DNA of 64,000 nt, taken from Pardosa pseudoannulata. Its lineage: Eukaryota > Arthropoda > Arachnida > Araneae > Lycosidae. Position numbers and translations under genes: made by a program. The stretch is from NCBI GenBank assembly GCA_032207245.1, contig CM063502.1, positions 119,166,929 to 119,230,928 on the forward strand. The letters run 5' to 3'. Under the pieces are notes generated by a model, which saw nothing but the letters and a program-made list of their open reading frames with translations, was not told the DNA's origin and ran no database searches. This document shows positions 24,872 through 38,323 of this stretch, piece after piece (position 1 is the stretch's first letter; every line of letters starts with the position of its first letter).

Positions 24872-25702
24872 AATCAAAATCAGCTACAAATATACAAGAC
24901 ATGAGTAAACTATAGTAAAAAAATGTCAGTCATTTATTAATAACAGTTCGTATATTATTGTCAGATATTTCATTACAATGTAATAGAGTTGAGCAGCCTA
25001 TACGATAAAAAGGAAGGCTGAAACCTTTAAGGATATCTACAGTTATAATTAAATTATCGAAAAATTGCTAGAAAAAATGTAATAATTTTTTTCAGACGTT
25101 CATTAGTACATAAATGTTTTTATACTTCAAATTTCAATCAAGTGATTTTCAAAAAGAGGTACTCAGCTTTTACTAAACTAGATCAAAAACTGATACTAAA
25201 GAAAGGCAAACTTCCCAAATGCTTGCTTAATTATATAGAATTTTATAGCTGCTAACAGGTTAAGTTTAATGTCTTACGCATTGCGTGCACGGACTGATTC
25301 AGTAAAAGAAAACAGGAAGTTAGCTAAAGAGCGCTTCCCTTTTGTTCGCCCACACATATAATAACAAAAAAGCCCAACCACCAAGTTTTAGAGATCTCTT
25401 TTCCAAAGTTTATTGCTAAAAGAAACAAAAGCTTGATAAAATGAAACTTGAAATAGAGGCTTAATAAATTAGCCATGCAAATACAAATTGCTACTGTTTA
25501 CATTTACTTTTTACTTCCATTATTACTATTATGCATTCTAATAGGAAATATTGACATAATCTAGAGAAAAATGTTTGAAATCGTACTATGTTATTTACAA
25601 TGTCTTAAACATAAGAACTAGAATTACACTAATATGCACATTTCTAAAACTTATTCTTGTAAAATCACACTCCGCAAAATTCTAAAATTTTAAATGAATT
25701 TC

Positions 25703-25704
<2 letters not shown>

Positions 25705-25761
<57 letters not shown>
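25705..25761. repeat. (TA) dinucleotide microsatellite, about 57 bp
   Basis: This is an uninterrupted TA tract. The surrounding 24,872-26,283 is AT-rich with no supported gene. Confidence 0.98.
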
Positions 25762-25763
<2 letters not shown>

Positions 25764-26283
25764 TAGATTACAAAAATACGTCCGCTTTGACACCTGACTT
25801 GTGCCCTTTATTACTTTTTAATATTTGTGGTTTTCTTGCATAAAGATAGTGAAATTTTATGATTATTTTAGAAAAAAGGAATTAAAATTAAATAGTTTTT
25901 TAAGAAAATAATTACTTACTGTTCTCAATTAAAAATACTAAGGTTGGTTTACATGTAGAAAACTGTATAGATTACAGTGACCAGAAAGAGATTATGAACT
26001 GTTGAAATAGGTATATTATTCCTGTTGACTAACGTCAAGTTATAGTTTTCTCACAGGTCCGAAATTTTCATGAGCTAATCATCTTTATTTATATTTCAAA
26101 AATGTTACATTTGATTGGTCCTGTGTCTAAAATTCAATTGGTTAAACTCAGTATCCTTACGAAGCTATAAATACAACGCGTTTTATGTATCAATAAGCAT
26201 AAAACTTTAATCTACTCTTTTGCTGTAGCTCTGTACGATTAATAAAGTGTTTTTGATATATGGCTGTTTATTATGCTTCAACA

Positions 26284-26536
26284 AAAACAAAACAAGATTC
26301 TGAGTAAATATCGTTTTGTCTACTTCGGAAAATTAAATAGCATTGTATAGGTAATCTGCTTAAACATGCCGCTTAAATACACTGAAGTAGCTTTACATAT
26401 AGGAAACTGCGTATATATTAAAGCGAACGGGGAAGAGAAAAACAAAACAAGGAATACAAAACAAGTTAGAGTAAATATTTCTGTAGTTACGTCTACTTCA
26501 GGAAAGTAAACAGCATTACACAGGTAATCTGCAGTT
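26284..26536. repeat. Imperfect direct duplication, offset about 173 bp
   Basis: The blocks at 26,284-26,361 and 26,438-26,536 share 'aaaacaaaacaag', 'gagtaaatat', 'gtctacttc' and 'aggtaatctgc'. The second block carries an extra 'aatacaaaacaag'. A 'tttacat.tag.aaactg' motif at 25,948 and again at 26,392 hints that the duplicated unit was once longer. Confidence 0.5.
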
Positions 26537-26599
26537 GGTTTGATTTGGAGCGCTACGGTCTACTGTTCTGCTACACCAGAGCTAAGTAATCTGCAGTTG
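26524..26599 (-). repeat. 5'-truncated SINE with 14-bp target-site duplication
   Basis: The SINE tail at 26,538-26,585 (minus strand) is flanked by exact direct repeats GTAATCTGCAGTTG at 26,524-26,537 and 26,586-26,599. Only the last ~48 bases of the SINE were inserted, ending in the CCAAA-type tail. The intact duplications show insertion by target-primed reverse transcription with early termination, and a fairly recent date. Confidence 0.85.
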
Positions 26600-29500
26600 A
26601 AACAAAACAATCTTTTTAAAGCACAAAGGATTTTTGAATTATAAATAAATTGTTTTCTTCAGAATTTACCTGGATTCATCGCTTTAGTCCTCGGAACAGA
26701 AGATAAGTTCAGATCCTCAATTTTACAACCACCTTTTCGTAGTACTGTTTTACATTCACAAGAATTCTCAGTTTGATGTTGCAAATACTTTACCTTGCAT
26801 AAAATGTTCATCAACAAAGTGGAAGCACATAGGCTATGGCTACACTACAGAGGAGTAGTCGTACGCGACTAAAGACAAAACTTAAGTTCGATAAGATGAA
26901 GCTGTTTTTATCTCGATCAGACTTAACCGCAAGGCTCTTGTCTTATCAAGAAAATAGCAGAACCTTTGTGGATGGTGAATAAGTTATTGCGTTAATCCCA
27001 GTCGCTACTAGATTCCACATTGTTATATTGAATGTGTAGCACTGCTAATATTTTTGACAAGCTATAATAATGCTGTCAGTGTTCCCTTCGGTTTAAAAAC
27101 AAAAGGGAAAGTTTAATTTAAAAACAAATTTAAGCAGTCCTCTGATTATTCATGATAGTAAAACTTGTATATTTTTTGTTTAATTCAAAATATATTATCA
27201 AATATTTCACCTGCAATTCCAATTGTAGCACTAATATAGAATAGCACATTCAATAGCATAAAAACTGGGGGGTTCTATTCAATGTTATGTTAGAATCCAT
27301 TAAGATTTGAAAGCTTATAAACGTACACAATTATAATTAAAAACTACTCTAAAAGATAAACGTACCAGTCTTTAGTTTCACTCTATCTTAAATACAATAA
27401 AATGTTTCTATATCTTAAACCAAACATGTTTGTACGAAAAATCTGATACTGTTTTTGTTAGATATATTTTGCACGTAAGGTTGATTTAAAGGTAAAGCAA
27501 TTAACGAAATTCTTTATTACATGAAAACAATGAATTTTCTAAATTTTGAGATAAATGCCAATAATGAAATATATACCAAGCATTTATAAACAATTACATG
27601 GTTTCACACTGGCGTAATCTTAATTTATGTAGTATCTCGCATACGTTTAATTCTTTATTTTTAAATGGAAACTGTTAAGTAATTAGATACATGATTTTTC
27701 AGGAAACAAAATAAAAACTACTAAGCAAACAATACCCTAAAAGTACTACAAATACATTTTCATAAAGATGTGTAAGAAAGTTTTATTTACTACTAATAAA
27801 AATAGAGTAACATCTCTTAAAAAGAAGTTGCCTTGCTTTTGCTTCAGTATTTTTTAAAAAAAAATCTGGGAATTGATATGCTTTAGAAATATGCAAGAAA
27901 AAATAAAGATATCCTAATTTAAAATATTTAAAAAAGAAATATTTAATGCCCACATTTTACATAAATAAATGAGGCATACAAAGAAATCAAACGCGTGTTT
28001 AAAGAAACAAGCATTATCTCCGAGTTACACAACTTATCTTAAAAGTGCCGAACATGTCTAGTTTTTCAACACAATCTCAATTATCAGCAGCTGTTTGCAA
28101 AACGTTTTCAGAATAATTAGGGAAGGTGAAATTAATGAATACATAATGGTTATTATAGCAGCCATTAAGAACAGGGGACCATAAATTTATTTCATATTTT
28201 TTAACACATCTTCCGCGGCTGTTAAAAGATTGCAATGGTTATAAAAAAACTAGTACTAAAACCTAAAATAAGCTTAAAAATAGGTGAATTAATCTGTCCT
28301 ATAAACACCGAGCTCTAATCGTAATAAATTACTTTTTACGATAAGTTCTTATGAGGCATTTTAGTCTTCACCCCTCAGGAAACCAAAATGAGCAAAAATT
28401 TTGACATATATTAATTTCTTTTACGCAATAAAATTTAGAAACTTGAAACTAAAGTTAAACATAATGAGCAATGACTTGGGAGTAAAAATGAAAAAAGTTA
28501 AGGCCATTTTTGCTGGTTTAAAGCCTAAAAAAATCTGGTCTATAACTATTCCTGTAACAGATTTGTAAATTGAATATTTTTTAAACATACTATCAACAGA
28601 AAATCTTAGAAACAGCAGCATATTGCACAAGAAATTAGCATAAAATTATTTTCAAGCTGCTAACATGTTTAACAGAATAGTTTTAAATTATCACTCAAAT
28701 AAATTCCACTCTTTCAAAAGATGATTATTTTCACAAAAACTCGTGCAGTAAATTCAATTAAAAATTTACAAAATAGTTAATGTTTTATTTCATAAAGATT
28801 CAAACCCCAAAAGTAAAAGTGTTTAACTCTTTAATCTGGTTTATGTGCAATTACAAAACAGTTACAATTTGTTTTTAATTAATAAATTGCAAGAATCAAG
28901 AAACTGGATTAAAATACACATAACTGCATTCAGTACCCTGGAATAAAAATTATTCACGAACAATAAAATTTGTTTTGCACATATATTTGCATCAAGAATG
29001 TTGTAATTGAAATTAGGAAGGACTAATTACTGAATAATAAAACAGATTAAGATATTCACTTTTGAAAGTTGAGGACTATTCTTCAATCTCGTTGCCGTAT
29101 TTAACATGTGGTAGATATAAATAATCGGTTTATTTACGAGCATCCTTAATCTCCAGCATGACATTTTTTATTCGCGTGTAGAAAAAGGAAACAAAGTAAA
29201 TCCAATAGCGAACAGAACTTTAAATCTGCAAGTAAATCTTCTTAACATTTGTCACCTACAGCTTCAATTTTACAAAACCAATTTCTAACAGACTAAGGGA
29301 TTCAATCATATGCTTGAATACTAGGCTTCAGAATGACAGTAAAAAATACCAGACTAAATCTCCTTGCGATATTTTAAAGTTACGTGAAGCAAGTGTAAAT
29401 GCAGTTCAAACTTCTGTCAACGTACCCAGTTTGACGTTTAAACAATGCAAACAAGTCTTTAACCGGTAGAAAAATTCAACTCTAAATATTTTCTGAGGCT

Positions 29501-32500
29501 ATAATAGAAAATTGTATATTTCACATGATCAAGGAAATAGTAAATGCTACATGTCAGTTATACAATGCAAGATAGAAAACGCTAAAAAGTTCTAGTGAAA
29601 AAATGTTTTAATGGAAAGTATCCATACGTATTTTTATAATGACGCCTATTGAAGAATTTAAGTTTAAAATCTTAGAAAAGAAATGGTTTAGAAAAATAAA
29701 TCCAGAATCTGTATAAACTTACAATAAAGAGATATAAAGCTTACTCTTTTAAGGAGGAGTATAATGAATAACTTATACTGCACTTTTCGATGATTAAGGT
29801 TCCATTTACTAGTCTAATCTTCACTAATAATCACGCTTCCCCCAATCTTTATCTCGTTATCTAGATTTTTATGGCAAGACTGATTAAAACACTTGTACGA
29901 ACTTTTTCTTCCGTCATAACAAAAGCAAGTAGATTTAGAAAGGCCGTTTTATAATTAGAGGCATTGTATGCGGGTGCCTATCCAATTTAAAAACTTAGTT
30001 TCGGGAGCCTTTTATTAATATCTTTAATGAAAGAATAGCTGAATTTTTTTTCCATTTAATCTGAAATTTCGCAGAAATATTTGATTTTTTTTTCGACAGT
30101 TGGAAATTAGAAGACATTTAGTATCGATATTCAATAAATCTTTAGATAAATTAAATTTTAAGGCAGTCATCCAGATAATTTTAAAATTATTCAGTGGGGA
30201 TGTTTCAATGCAGCATATAAACCAACAATTTTGAAAGTCTTGCAGACACTTTATATGTTAATGTTTAGTTGTAATTATAGTATTGATTTGTTAATCAAAA
30301 CAATATCATATGAAATAAAAATCAACGAAAACAATCATATCTTTAATTTTTTTCTTTAGAAAAAATCTAAATATTAGTTTTTAGTAAAGAAAATATGGAA
30401 TAACATAATAAAAGTATATTAAAAAGGAAATACACTATATGTAAATTAAACTTCTTAATGTAATGTTTTAAAGTAACCGAATAAGATATACATTACGAGT
30501 TAAATTCATTTTCGCAGGGTTTCAGCAATAAATTATGCAATCATTGAAATTTTTTTAATTAAAAGACATAATTAAAAAATACCTTTAGTCATTTAATATT
30601 CCACTGTTGACAAATCATGTCAATTTCGCCTGAAGTGCTGTTTTATTTTAATCTGTAACCCACTTCTTTTGCAACGAACGGATAATCCGTTAGTATAGTA
30701 TATCATTGAATCCAAAGATTCAATAGCCAGTCGTTCTAGTAAATAAATCATTTCACGAGATATAAATGTAAATTACTGGTCTTAATTAAGAGATGGGATT
30801 CAATTTCGGTCGCAACAGAGTTTTTACCTTGTAGAAGATAATTTTTCATTAGTTGAGGCAAAGGACCCCAGAAAATAGACTTTAAGAATACGTAAGTATT
30901 AAATGAGTATTTCATGTAAAAAAACTATGTCAGTTTATGAAGAAATTAAGATTTCTTTCACTTAAAATCCTATCAGTTCCCTGGCGTTTTTGATTTACTT
31001 AATAGATTTTCAGGTGGTAATAGTGGTAGAGGAAAATGTTAAGATAACAAGGATTTTAAAAGAAAACACGGTATGTATACAGTCATGACAGGAAAGAACC
31101 CTTTAGACAACATACTGAAATATAATAACAAACAGATAGCATGCATGAATGTTGAGAAACCAGTCTGATGATTTCAATATTCATTAAACTAAATATCTCC
31201 ATAGTTTAAGATATTCCATGACACAAAATTTCACAGCTTACAAAAGTTACCCCTTTTTATAAAGAAAAACTAAATAGTTGTGCTTAAGTTTAGGACAATG
31301 ATACACTCAAATTAACATTTAAAAGAAAAATTAATTTTTTATCAAACAAGGATATTAATTACAATTGACTCAGGTATTTTATAAATTTCGAGTCCTTGGA
31401 AAGAAAACTGCTCTCAAAATTAAAATAGAGGTAGGATTTATGAATTGTTATTCAAATTGAAATAGAGGCACGGGTTTGGAGATGTGTAAAGGATATAAAT
31501 CTAAAAGTGTTGAAATTAGCATTTTAATATCATCTAAAAATGACGTTAAACTATATTAGAATTTGAGAAACAGTTTATTATCTTATAGGAATTAATACCT
31601 CACTGCTATAAAGCTACCAAAAATAAGCATGTATTTGTTTCTAAATATCTGAACAGACTTCAAACTGGGAGTACTTAAAAGCGCTAAAACTGTTACAGTG
31701 GTGGTTACTCAACTGACAGTCTCCCATTTTTTTATATTCTCATATTCTGCATATAATGCATGATGTTACGGACATTCCTAATCATTCCAATATGTACATA
31801 ACCCGCGTGTCGAGTCATCTGTCAAACTGCAGCGACTAACAGCTAAATTGCTTGGAATAAAATGTATGACTCATGGTAAATGCCACATTCGGGAACGATT
31901 AAGGAAGGATATTTTGAAGATGATTTAGGATTCAGACAGATGTTATGTCACATCTTAAATCTTAACCCATTACTAAAATGATATACTTTCTATTAAGGCG
32001 CTCTGAGAAACCTCCAAGTAGAAATAAACTAATAATGCATTTTTAATTATATTTTGATTACATCTTAAATTATTTGCCTAATAAATAGTAATTTGAATTT
32101 TCCTTTTTAAGTAATTCTAAATTTAAGTTATGAAATAAAACACCAAGGAACAGTATTTTGTGAAATAAGCCCAAATTCAAAGCAACCCTTTTTTTCATTA
32201 TACAACTATTATCTGGATGATTGAAACAACTAAGGCCAATGACAATAATAAATTTAAGTTCACTTATCACATTTAAACTGTTAAGAAGTTTTAAACTTTT
32301 AATAGTAACATTTTCTAAAACAGAAGAAGGTAATCTTGTAAGTTCAACTGTGATTAAACTCCTTGTATTGACAGGTAAAATTTTTGAATAAAGTATTAAT
32401 GCAAATTAACGAATGCATTGCATTCCATAATTGATGTTTATAAACGTTTTAGAAGATCCAATTGCAACAAACGTACACTCTGTTATAAACATACAATACT

Positions 32501-32539
32501 GACTTACAAGCGAAGTATCAACTAAAAATATTTATTAAA
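26600..32539. other. AT-rich DNA, no gene seen
   Basis: About 5.9 kb lack supported genes. Two small palindromes stand close together near 30,677-30,724: AACGGAT/ATCCGTT around one base, and ATTGAATC/GATTCAAT around four bases. Nothing else stands out. Confidence 0.5.
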
Positions 32540-32869
32540 AGATGAATGGAAAAAATCGAAACTATTATAACGAAAAAATGCTTAAAGCAATTAGGAATAT
32601 TAAAATCACTGAAGGATTGAACTTACAAGGGAAAAAGAAGAAACAAATAAGGGCTATTAAAAGTTTCCCACTGGCCGATAGGGGAATGAAACTTTTTAAA
32701 GATTTCCTTTCTTACCGGTTTCAAGTAAATAAGCCGGGGAAAATATTAAATGACCGCAAAGGAAGCAAAACACTACCGTAAGCGCTTATTTAATTCCTCA
32801 GATCGCTATAAACAACTTTAGAAAAAAATAAACAACACACATTAACTTGCTGGCCTACCTCTAGAATTT

Positions 32870-33310
32870 CAAGATCCCGGCAGCAATTAGATGGATGAAC
32901 GACTGACAAATGCTAATGAATATTTGTTCAGTTAAAAATACTCCAAAAATTACGATTTTTCTGACCGAACCAGCGTTCTGTTGTCTACTTGGGCCCTACA
33001 ACGTCCGGTGTCAGTTCAAAACAAGTTCTGTGGGCCTCTATGACAACCGTAGCACTGATCAAGATGTCACCTCTTACAGCACAGTTGGATCTAGTCCTGA
33101 CGTAACAGGATAGCTGTCGCAGCGAAACAACGCCATCTGGCGGGGAGCTTTCGCATACCGATCGGTAGAAACTGCGAGCACGCCATCTATTACGATTTCT
33201 CCAATCTTAGCCGCGTGTTTAATATGCGGGGGAAAGACAAGGGGTTGGTTAAATTGATTACGTTAGGCGCTGAATACGGCGTCAGAAAAGGATTAGAACT
33301 CGAGAGCTTA
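32870..33310. promoter_or_regulatory. GC-raised, CpG-bearing island, possible promoter or first exon
   Basis: Roughly 440 bases are distinctly richer in GC and CpG than the rest of the window. They carry two copies of CGCCATCT, 50 bases apart (33,131-33,138 and 33,181-33,188). CGCCAT is the core bound by YY1/Pho-type zinc fingers. A plus-strand frame from 32,910 stays open to a TAG at 33,111, but its protein has no family I know. In AT-rich arthropod genomes such islands often mark promoters or first exons. It could equally be a GC-rich repeat. Direction of any transcription is unknown. Confidence 0.3.
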
Positions 33311-33666
33311 TGATGATGTTTATTAAGTTTTCCTGCTCCAAAATGAACTCAGAAATTCAATAAGTTGTGGCGGAATTCTAGTATTGTAAATACCTGTATG
33401 CTTTCATAAAATTACAGTTATTACTCAAGTTAATATTATATATATAAAAACATTATGTTTTTACCTTTAGACTACATCAGCTATTTTACAAATCTGCTTT
33501 AGGGTTTTTTTTTTTTTGCGATAAAGGTTCTAGATATTGTAAGAGAAATACAGATACAAAGCTTACATCGCTGACTACAAATTGCGCTCTTAAATTTCGC
33601 TTTGATTTTTTTTACATACATTTTCAAGCGTTTCATACGTTTTTACCCCCTTAAATAAATTTCAAT

Positions 33667-33716
33667 ATAATATGTATGCATTTGTTTAGTGCATGGTAAC
33701 AATGCATACATATTAT
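33667..33716. other. Perfect 16-bp stem hairpin
   Basis: The arms 33,667-33,682 and 33,701-33,716 are exact reverse complements (ATAATATGTATGCATT) around an 18-base loop. The stem is shorter than a usual microRNA precursor. Confidence 0.8.
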
Positions 33717-33804
33717 TAATTCTTGATCATTATAAGCAATCCTCCCCTTGTTATTGTTGCTTATTTTAAAGATGTCTAAAAATTAAAGCGAATATTTTTG
33801 AAAG

Positions 33805-33886
33805 AAAAAAAACAAGCATCTGATTTTTTTAAATCATCCATATTGATGAAAAATTTAAAAAAAATTACAGATGCTTATTTTTTTTT
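33805..33886. other. Long imperfect hairpin
   Basis: The arms contain AAGCATCTG (33,814-33,822) and CAGATGCTT (33,868-33,876), embedded in matching A/T runs, so that about 28 bases pair on each side. Length and loop would suit a microRNA-like precursor or a tiny MITE. Much of the pairing is A/T homopolymer. Confidence 0.55.
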
Positions 33887-34802
33887 AATGTAGACCCTAG
33901 CAAAGAAAAGTGGAAAAGTTGAAAAAAATGCATTAAAAGTATAACACCTTTGAGGCAGAAGTATGAAATAGATTTATTTGTATAAAAAATGTTTGATAAA
34001 AATGGAGCCTCAAAAGCATATAAACTCAATATAATATAAAAAGTTTCATACTCAAAACATTTATGAAAATTTTACTATAAAATTCTTGGTATTTATCGTC
34101 CATATATCTTAGCACAGAAAGTAGGTTTTTAATTCAACCCTCCTTATAACTTGATTTTTTCAACTATAAAAAAGCTATAATTTCCTTATAAATTCATTAG
34201 AAATCAACGTAGTTTCCTTTTTTGGAGTTACAGTTTCCCCATCTTTTTATTCCTTTGAATGTAAAGAACCTTACATTTTAATTCATGGAGGATTGATTTT
34301 AGTAAACCAAATCCGTATTTTTGTCGATACGAGTACTTTAAAGTAGTTATATGTGCATGTATAAATCAGTTATATTTTAGTAATAAACAACTTCCCAAAA
34401 AGTTTGAGTCTTGCACCCTTTTTATTGCCAAGTTTCCAATTATTTTTCAACAGGTTCTAGCAAAATAGAGATCAATGTCTTATATGATATATACAACCTC
34501 TGACGATCTCAATATCTGCATTAGCAAAAGTTTCATATATTACCTCCCTTTGCTTTTAGGAGTTTGTTTCCTTTATGTCAACAATATTTCAATGATGGAA
34601 TGATAAATTCGAAAACTATTTACTGAGAGAAATCTTGGAACAATAAAAGATATTTTTAGTATATCTTTTCTGTTCTTGCATGATATTAGGCTATTCCTGT
34701 AAAGTACCCTAGAGGAAATTTTTACATATGTTAGTTGAAAACTTATAAATAATTAAACTTATTTGACAGATTTTCCCCTATCTTTTACACACATACAAAA
34801 GA
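33887..34802. other. AT-rich DNA, no gene seen
   Basis: A short inverted pair GTATGAAA / TTTCATAC (near 33,961 and 34,043) is the only structure seen. Confidence 0.45.
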
Positions 34803-34816
34803 TAGTATTTTTAGGT

Positions 34817-34997
34817 TTGGTTTGGTTTGGTTTGGAGCACTACGGTCTACTGTTTTGCACACGAGGGCTAATGAGACCGGGACCTACTGCTTAAAGCCGA
34901 TTCTGAACGGCTACGAACATCCATGCCATAGTGGGATTCGAACCCACGAACTCCGGTACCGACGATCAGCGCCCTAACCAATCGGCTATCGTTCGGC
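34817..34997 (-). repeat. Best-preserved full-length SINE, 181 bp
   Basis: Exact 14-bp target-site duplications TAGTATTTTTAGGT lie at 34,803-34,816 and 34,998-35,011. Read on the minus strand, the element starts at 34,997 with a tRNA-related head. The A-box region is 'tagccgattggttagggc' and box B is GGTTCGAATCC. A body follows with 'ggcatggatgttcgtagccg' and 'gtaggtcccggtctcatt', and the element ends in a (CCAAA)n-type tail, here four repeats, instead of poly(A). This copy defines the family in this window. Both promoter boxes look intact, so transcription by RNA polymerase III is plausible. Confidence 0.92.
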
Positions 34998-35011
34998 TAG
35001 TATTTTTAGGT

Positions 35012-36448
35012 AATACAAACCTATTCAGCTCCGGAGACAAACCTATTCAGCAAGAATTAAGATTAATTATTTCTGAAATATTTTCTGCATATTTACTAAA
35101 GTTAAAATAATTACACCAAAAGGAATTAATTAAAATATAAACTTAAACGTACGTAATTAATATACGTGAAAATTCTGTTTACATTAGTGCATGTAAATAT
35201 TCTAAATATGGCTTAAGAGCAATCTTTCATTGCAATAAAAGAATTATTTCCTTTTTGGTCAGAAATAAGCTCTTGATTCATTCAAAGAACCACATACGTT
35301 TAAAGTTAAAATAGCATAAAATGAAAAAGTATTTGCTTGGTTCTGAAAAATCTATATATAATCAGAGAAACAAAAAAATACCTAGTAGATTAGTTTGGTG
35401 GTTTACTAGATTAGGATAAAATCAATGCTTAGAACATTTAAGGGTACAAGGAATACTGAATATAACTTTTGTAAGATTCAGCTTTTAACTTTATCCTTAA
35501 TATGTGAAAAAATATGCTACTACATGAATAAAAGACTAAGATTTATAAGAAATTTTTTTTATTATGATAAAATATTCCGGTAAAAAATAAGTCCAAAAAA
35601 AATTAGTTTAAAATCTTCCTAATGCATTGTTACACAATTATATTAATTTTATTCACTATATGTGTAGCATTGTTATACAAACAAAATGACAGATTTCTGC
35701 TTATGTTAAATACCAATAAAGTAAAACAACCATTTTAAATTACACTACGCTTTAGTAATTTCTTTGTCTCACAGTATCAAACCCTCTATAACTCGACAAA
35801 ATATTTTATGTTAAAAAAAAAACATACCCAATTTTAAGACAAACACATTAAGGTAGATAATGTCCAAAAATTTGATAGATAAAAATGCATCTGAAACATT
35901 TTGAAGTTATTTCTGAGATACCAGAAACATCAGCTTTGAAAATGCTCAAAATTAAAAGTCTACAAGAAAAGTAGATTTTAGGGAAGTATAACAAAAAATT
36001 CACTGTCTAAAAAAATTCACTGTATTATGAAATTTAAGGGAAGCGGTTGTACTTTGGATCTAATTTCAGGTTCTATTGCATTTTTGTTTCCATTTTGAAA
36101 ACTTATAATCTAATGCATTGTTTTGAGACTATAGGTTATTAGTGAGTATGGAATTTTATTACCCATTCTAGGGACTTTAGTAACAACAATATGTAATTTT
36201 ATAAGTTTTAGATAAGATAGCTTAATATATCTGAGAATTTAAAAATTGAAGTTCAAAAATTAGGACCAAGGTAAAACAATGTACTTTGAATGCATTTATT
36301 TTGTAATTTATACTCGTAAATGCATTAGGTACTTGACAATCTCACTGAGCATTAAGATACGCAAAAAATTAGATTTAGTTGCAAATTTATTGTAACGCAA
36401 ACGAAAATGATATATCTACACGATAATTTTACACCCATATTCTCCTAG
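35012..36448. other. AT-rich DNA, no gene seen
   Basis: There is no supported frame or repeat. Confidence 0.5.
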
Positions 36449-36610
36449 AAATGGCGTAGCGAAGAGGAGAGATGTAGGGGTTTTAACTCCCTCCGTATAT
36501 TATTACATACATTATATATGACACTATACAAGCAAAGATTGCTTTTTTTATCCAAAGATGTGAGGTGGAGAGAGCCCTTCAAACGTGAAGATTTCTTACT
36601 ACGCCCCTGG
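36449..36610. mobile_element. Degenerate short element with GGCGTAG inverted ends (candidate)
   Basis: GGCGTAG at 36,453-36,459 faces CTACGCC at 36,599-36,605. On the minus strand the segment begins 'ccaggggcgtagtaagaaat', and it has 'gttaaaacccct' toward its other end. This outline, with a CCAGGGGCGTAG start and a matching inverted end, resembles short non-autonomous repeats I know as common in invertebrate genomes. I cannot name the superfamily. No duplication of flanking bases is clear. Confidence 0.35.
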
Positions 36611-38073
36611 CTTCGAGGCATGTTTATCAAACGCCAACATTGAAAGAAATAAATATAGTTATAAAAATTCAAATCTTTGCACAAATTTCTGGTTTCTCTT
36701 TAAAGAAATAGGCTTAGTTTAATATTTGAGCTGTGGTGAAATAAAGAAGCCGTTCCAAGGTACAATTGATATTGTCCAAACATTTTTTTTTATTTACCTT
36801 CATCTGGAAGTAAAGTTCATGTTACAGTTGTAGAATCAATACATTTGTAAACAGTATCGAATTTATTACTAAAATGCATTAGGGGTTATAAAACATGATT
36901 GCTTTGACCTGAGAGGAAAAAATGGAAAGTCCAAACTACTTTTTTCATGAGACGTAGTTTCTTTATGTGCCGTTTCGACTATACTGATATAGAAGCCATT
37001 CTTACTAGTTATGCAAAATTTTCTAAATACCCCCCCCTCTTTTTTTTGTGAAAAATTTAACAAATTGCAAGTACAACATGTTTCCCCTCTGCCTAGCTTG
37101 ACTGTTCCGGAGCACAATTATATTTTGGTCGAACTCAGTCAATTTAGAAAGTTGTAGAGCGGGGTTTGTCTGATGCTTTAGGTACTTATGAACTATTGAT
37201 TAAGGAATCATTTTCAGAGAATTATTTTCAAACTTATAATTCATTTCTCACTTCAAAATTTGAAACGTTTTAGTAATAATTATAAGTTTAGAAAAATATT
37301 GACTTCATTCAATATTCAGATATACTGTTTGGGATATATTTTCACTAAATTTATAATATTGAAATTTACAGTGTTAATTATTCTTCTAACGGAGAGAAAT
37401 GGAAAGAGTTTTTGCTTCTCTCAACAATATTCTATTCAATATATGTATGCAAGATTTGAGTGGCATGGTTTCTGTTTTTTTTTTTTATCTGAATATATTT
37501 CAGTTGGTTAAATTCCTATAAGGTTTTTCAGGCTGTATAAAAAGGTATGATCAACCCGTGGCCTAGTAGTACTTTTTCTGTGGCTTTTACAGGTTTTACA
37601 TATACTTTTTATTATATAGTAAAAATTTAGTATAAATGAATACTTATAAATAATTTATAGCATTTTATGTACATAATCTGTTATTGTTTATCACGTATAC
37701 AGTTTCTCCATCACTTTATTTGCTTTATATTATTTACAACACTCTAGATAACTTTTAAGTTTTTTAACAATTAACTGCGGAATTAATTTATAAAATTTAG
37801 CCACGTAGAGCGTAATCAAAATTAAGAAATGACGTATATGCAGGGCGAACATAACATGAATGGTATCAAAATAAAATTTGGAAAAAAAATCTAAGTAAAC
37901 CGAAGCAAGTATTTTTATTAGATACAAAATTAACAATTCATTATTGAAAAAGTCACTGTTGTTTAAAATTTAACAATTACCTAATCAATAATATTCACAA
38001 CTCGGAAAAATTAAAAAAAATTAAGAAATTCAATTAATTTCAGTGAGTTAGTTCAATTAAAGTGACATGTGAA
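36611..38073. other. AT-rich DNA, no gene seen
   Basis: A C7 run and an adjoining T8 run lie near 37,028-37,048. No gene or repeat boundary is visible. Confidence 0.5.
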
Positions 38074-38115
38074 GGGCACACAAAGTGGCCCTTTACAGGT
38101 CGAGCACCTGTAAAG
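38074..38115. other. Two adjoining hairpins
   Basis: GGGC (38,074-38,077) pairs with GCCC (38,088-38,091). The next stem follows directly, CTTTACAGGT (38,091-38,100) with ACCTGTAAAG (38,106-38,115), ten perfect pairs around 'cgagc'. The arrangement resembles subterminal palindromes of the TTAA-type elements elsewhere in the window, and a TTAA lies just upstream at about 38,057. Confidence 0.6.
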
Positions 38116-38323
38116 TACGGAGAATGCCCAATACATTGGGAAAAATAATCATTTTGTAAAAAGCAATACATTGTAATTGCTTTAGTAACAAATATCTTAA
38201 ACTAGTTTTTTTTTAATTTATAGCAGATCTCCTTGTATTATAAATAAATCATGGTACTATATAACATTTGTATTACATCTTAAATTTTCAGTTTTTATAT
38301 AGAATGGACATTTATTTTACACG

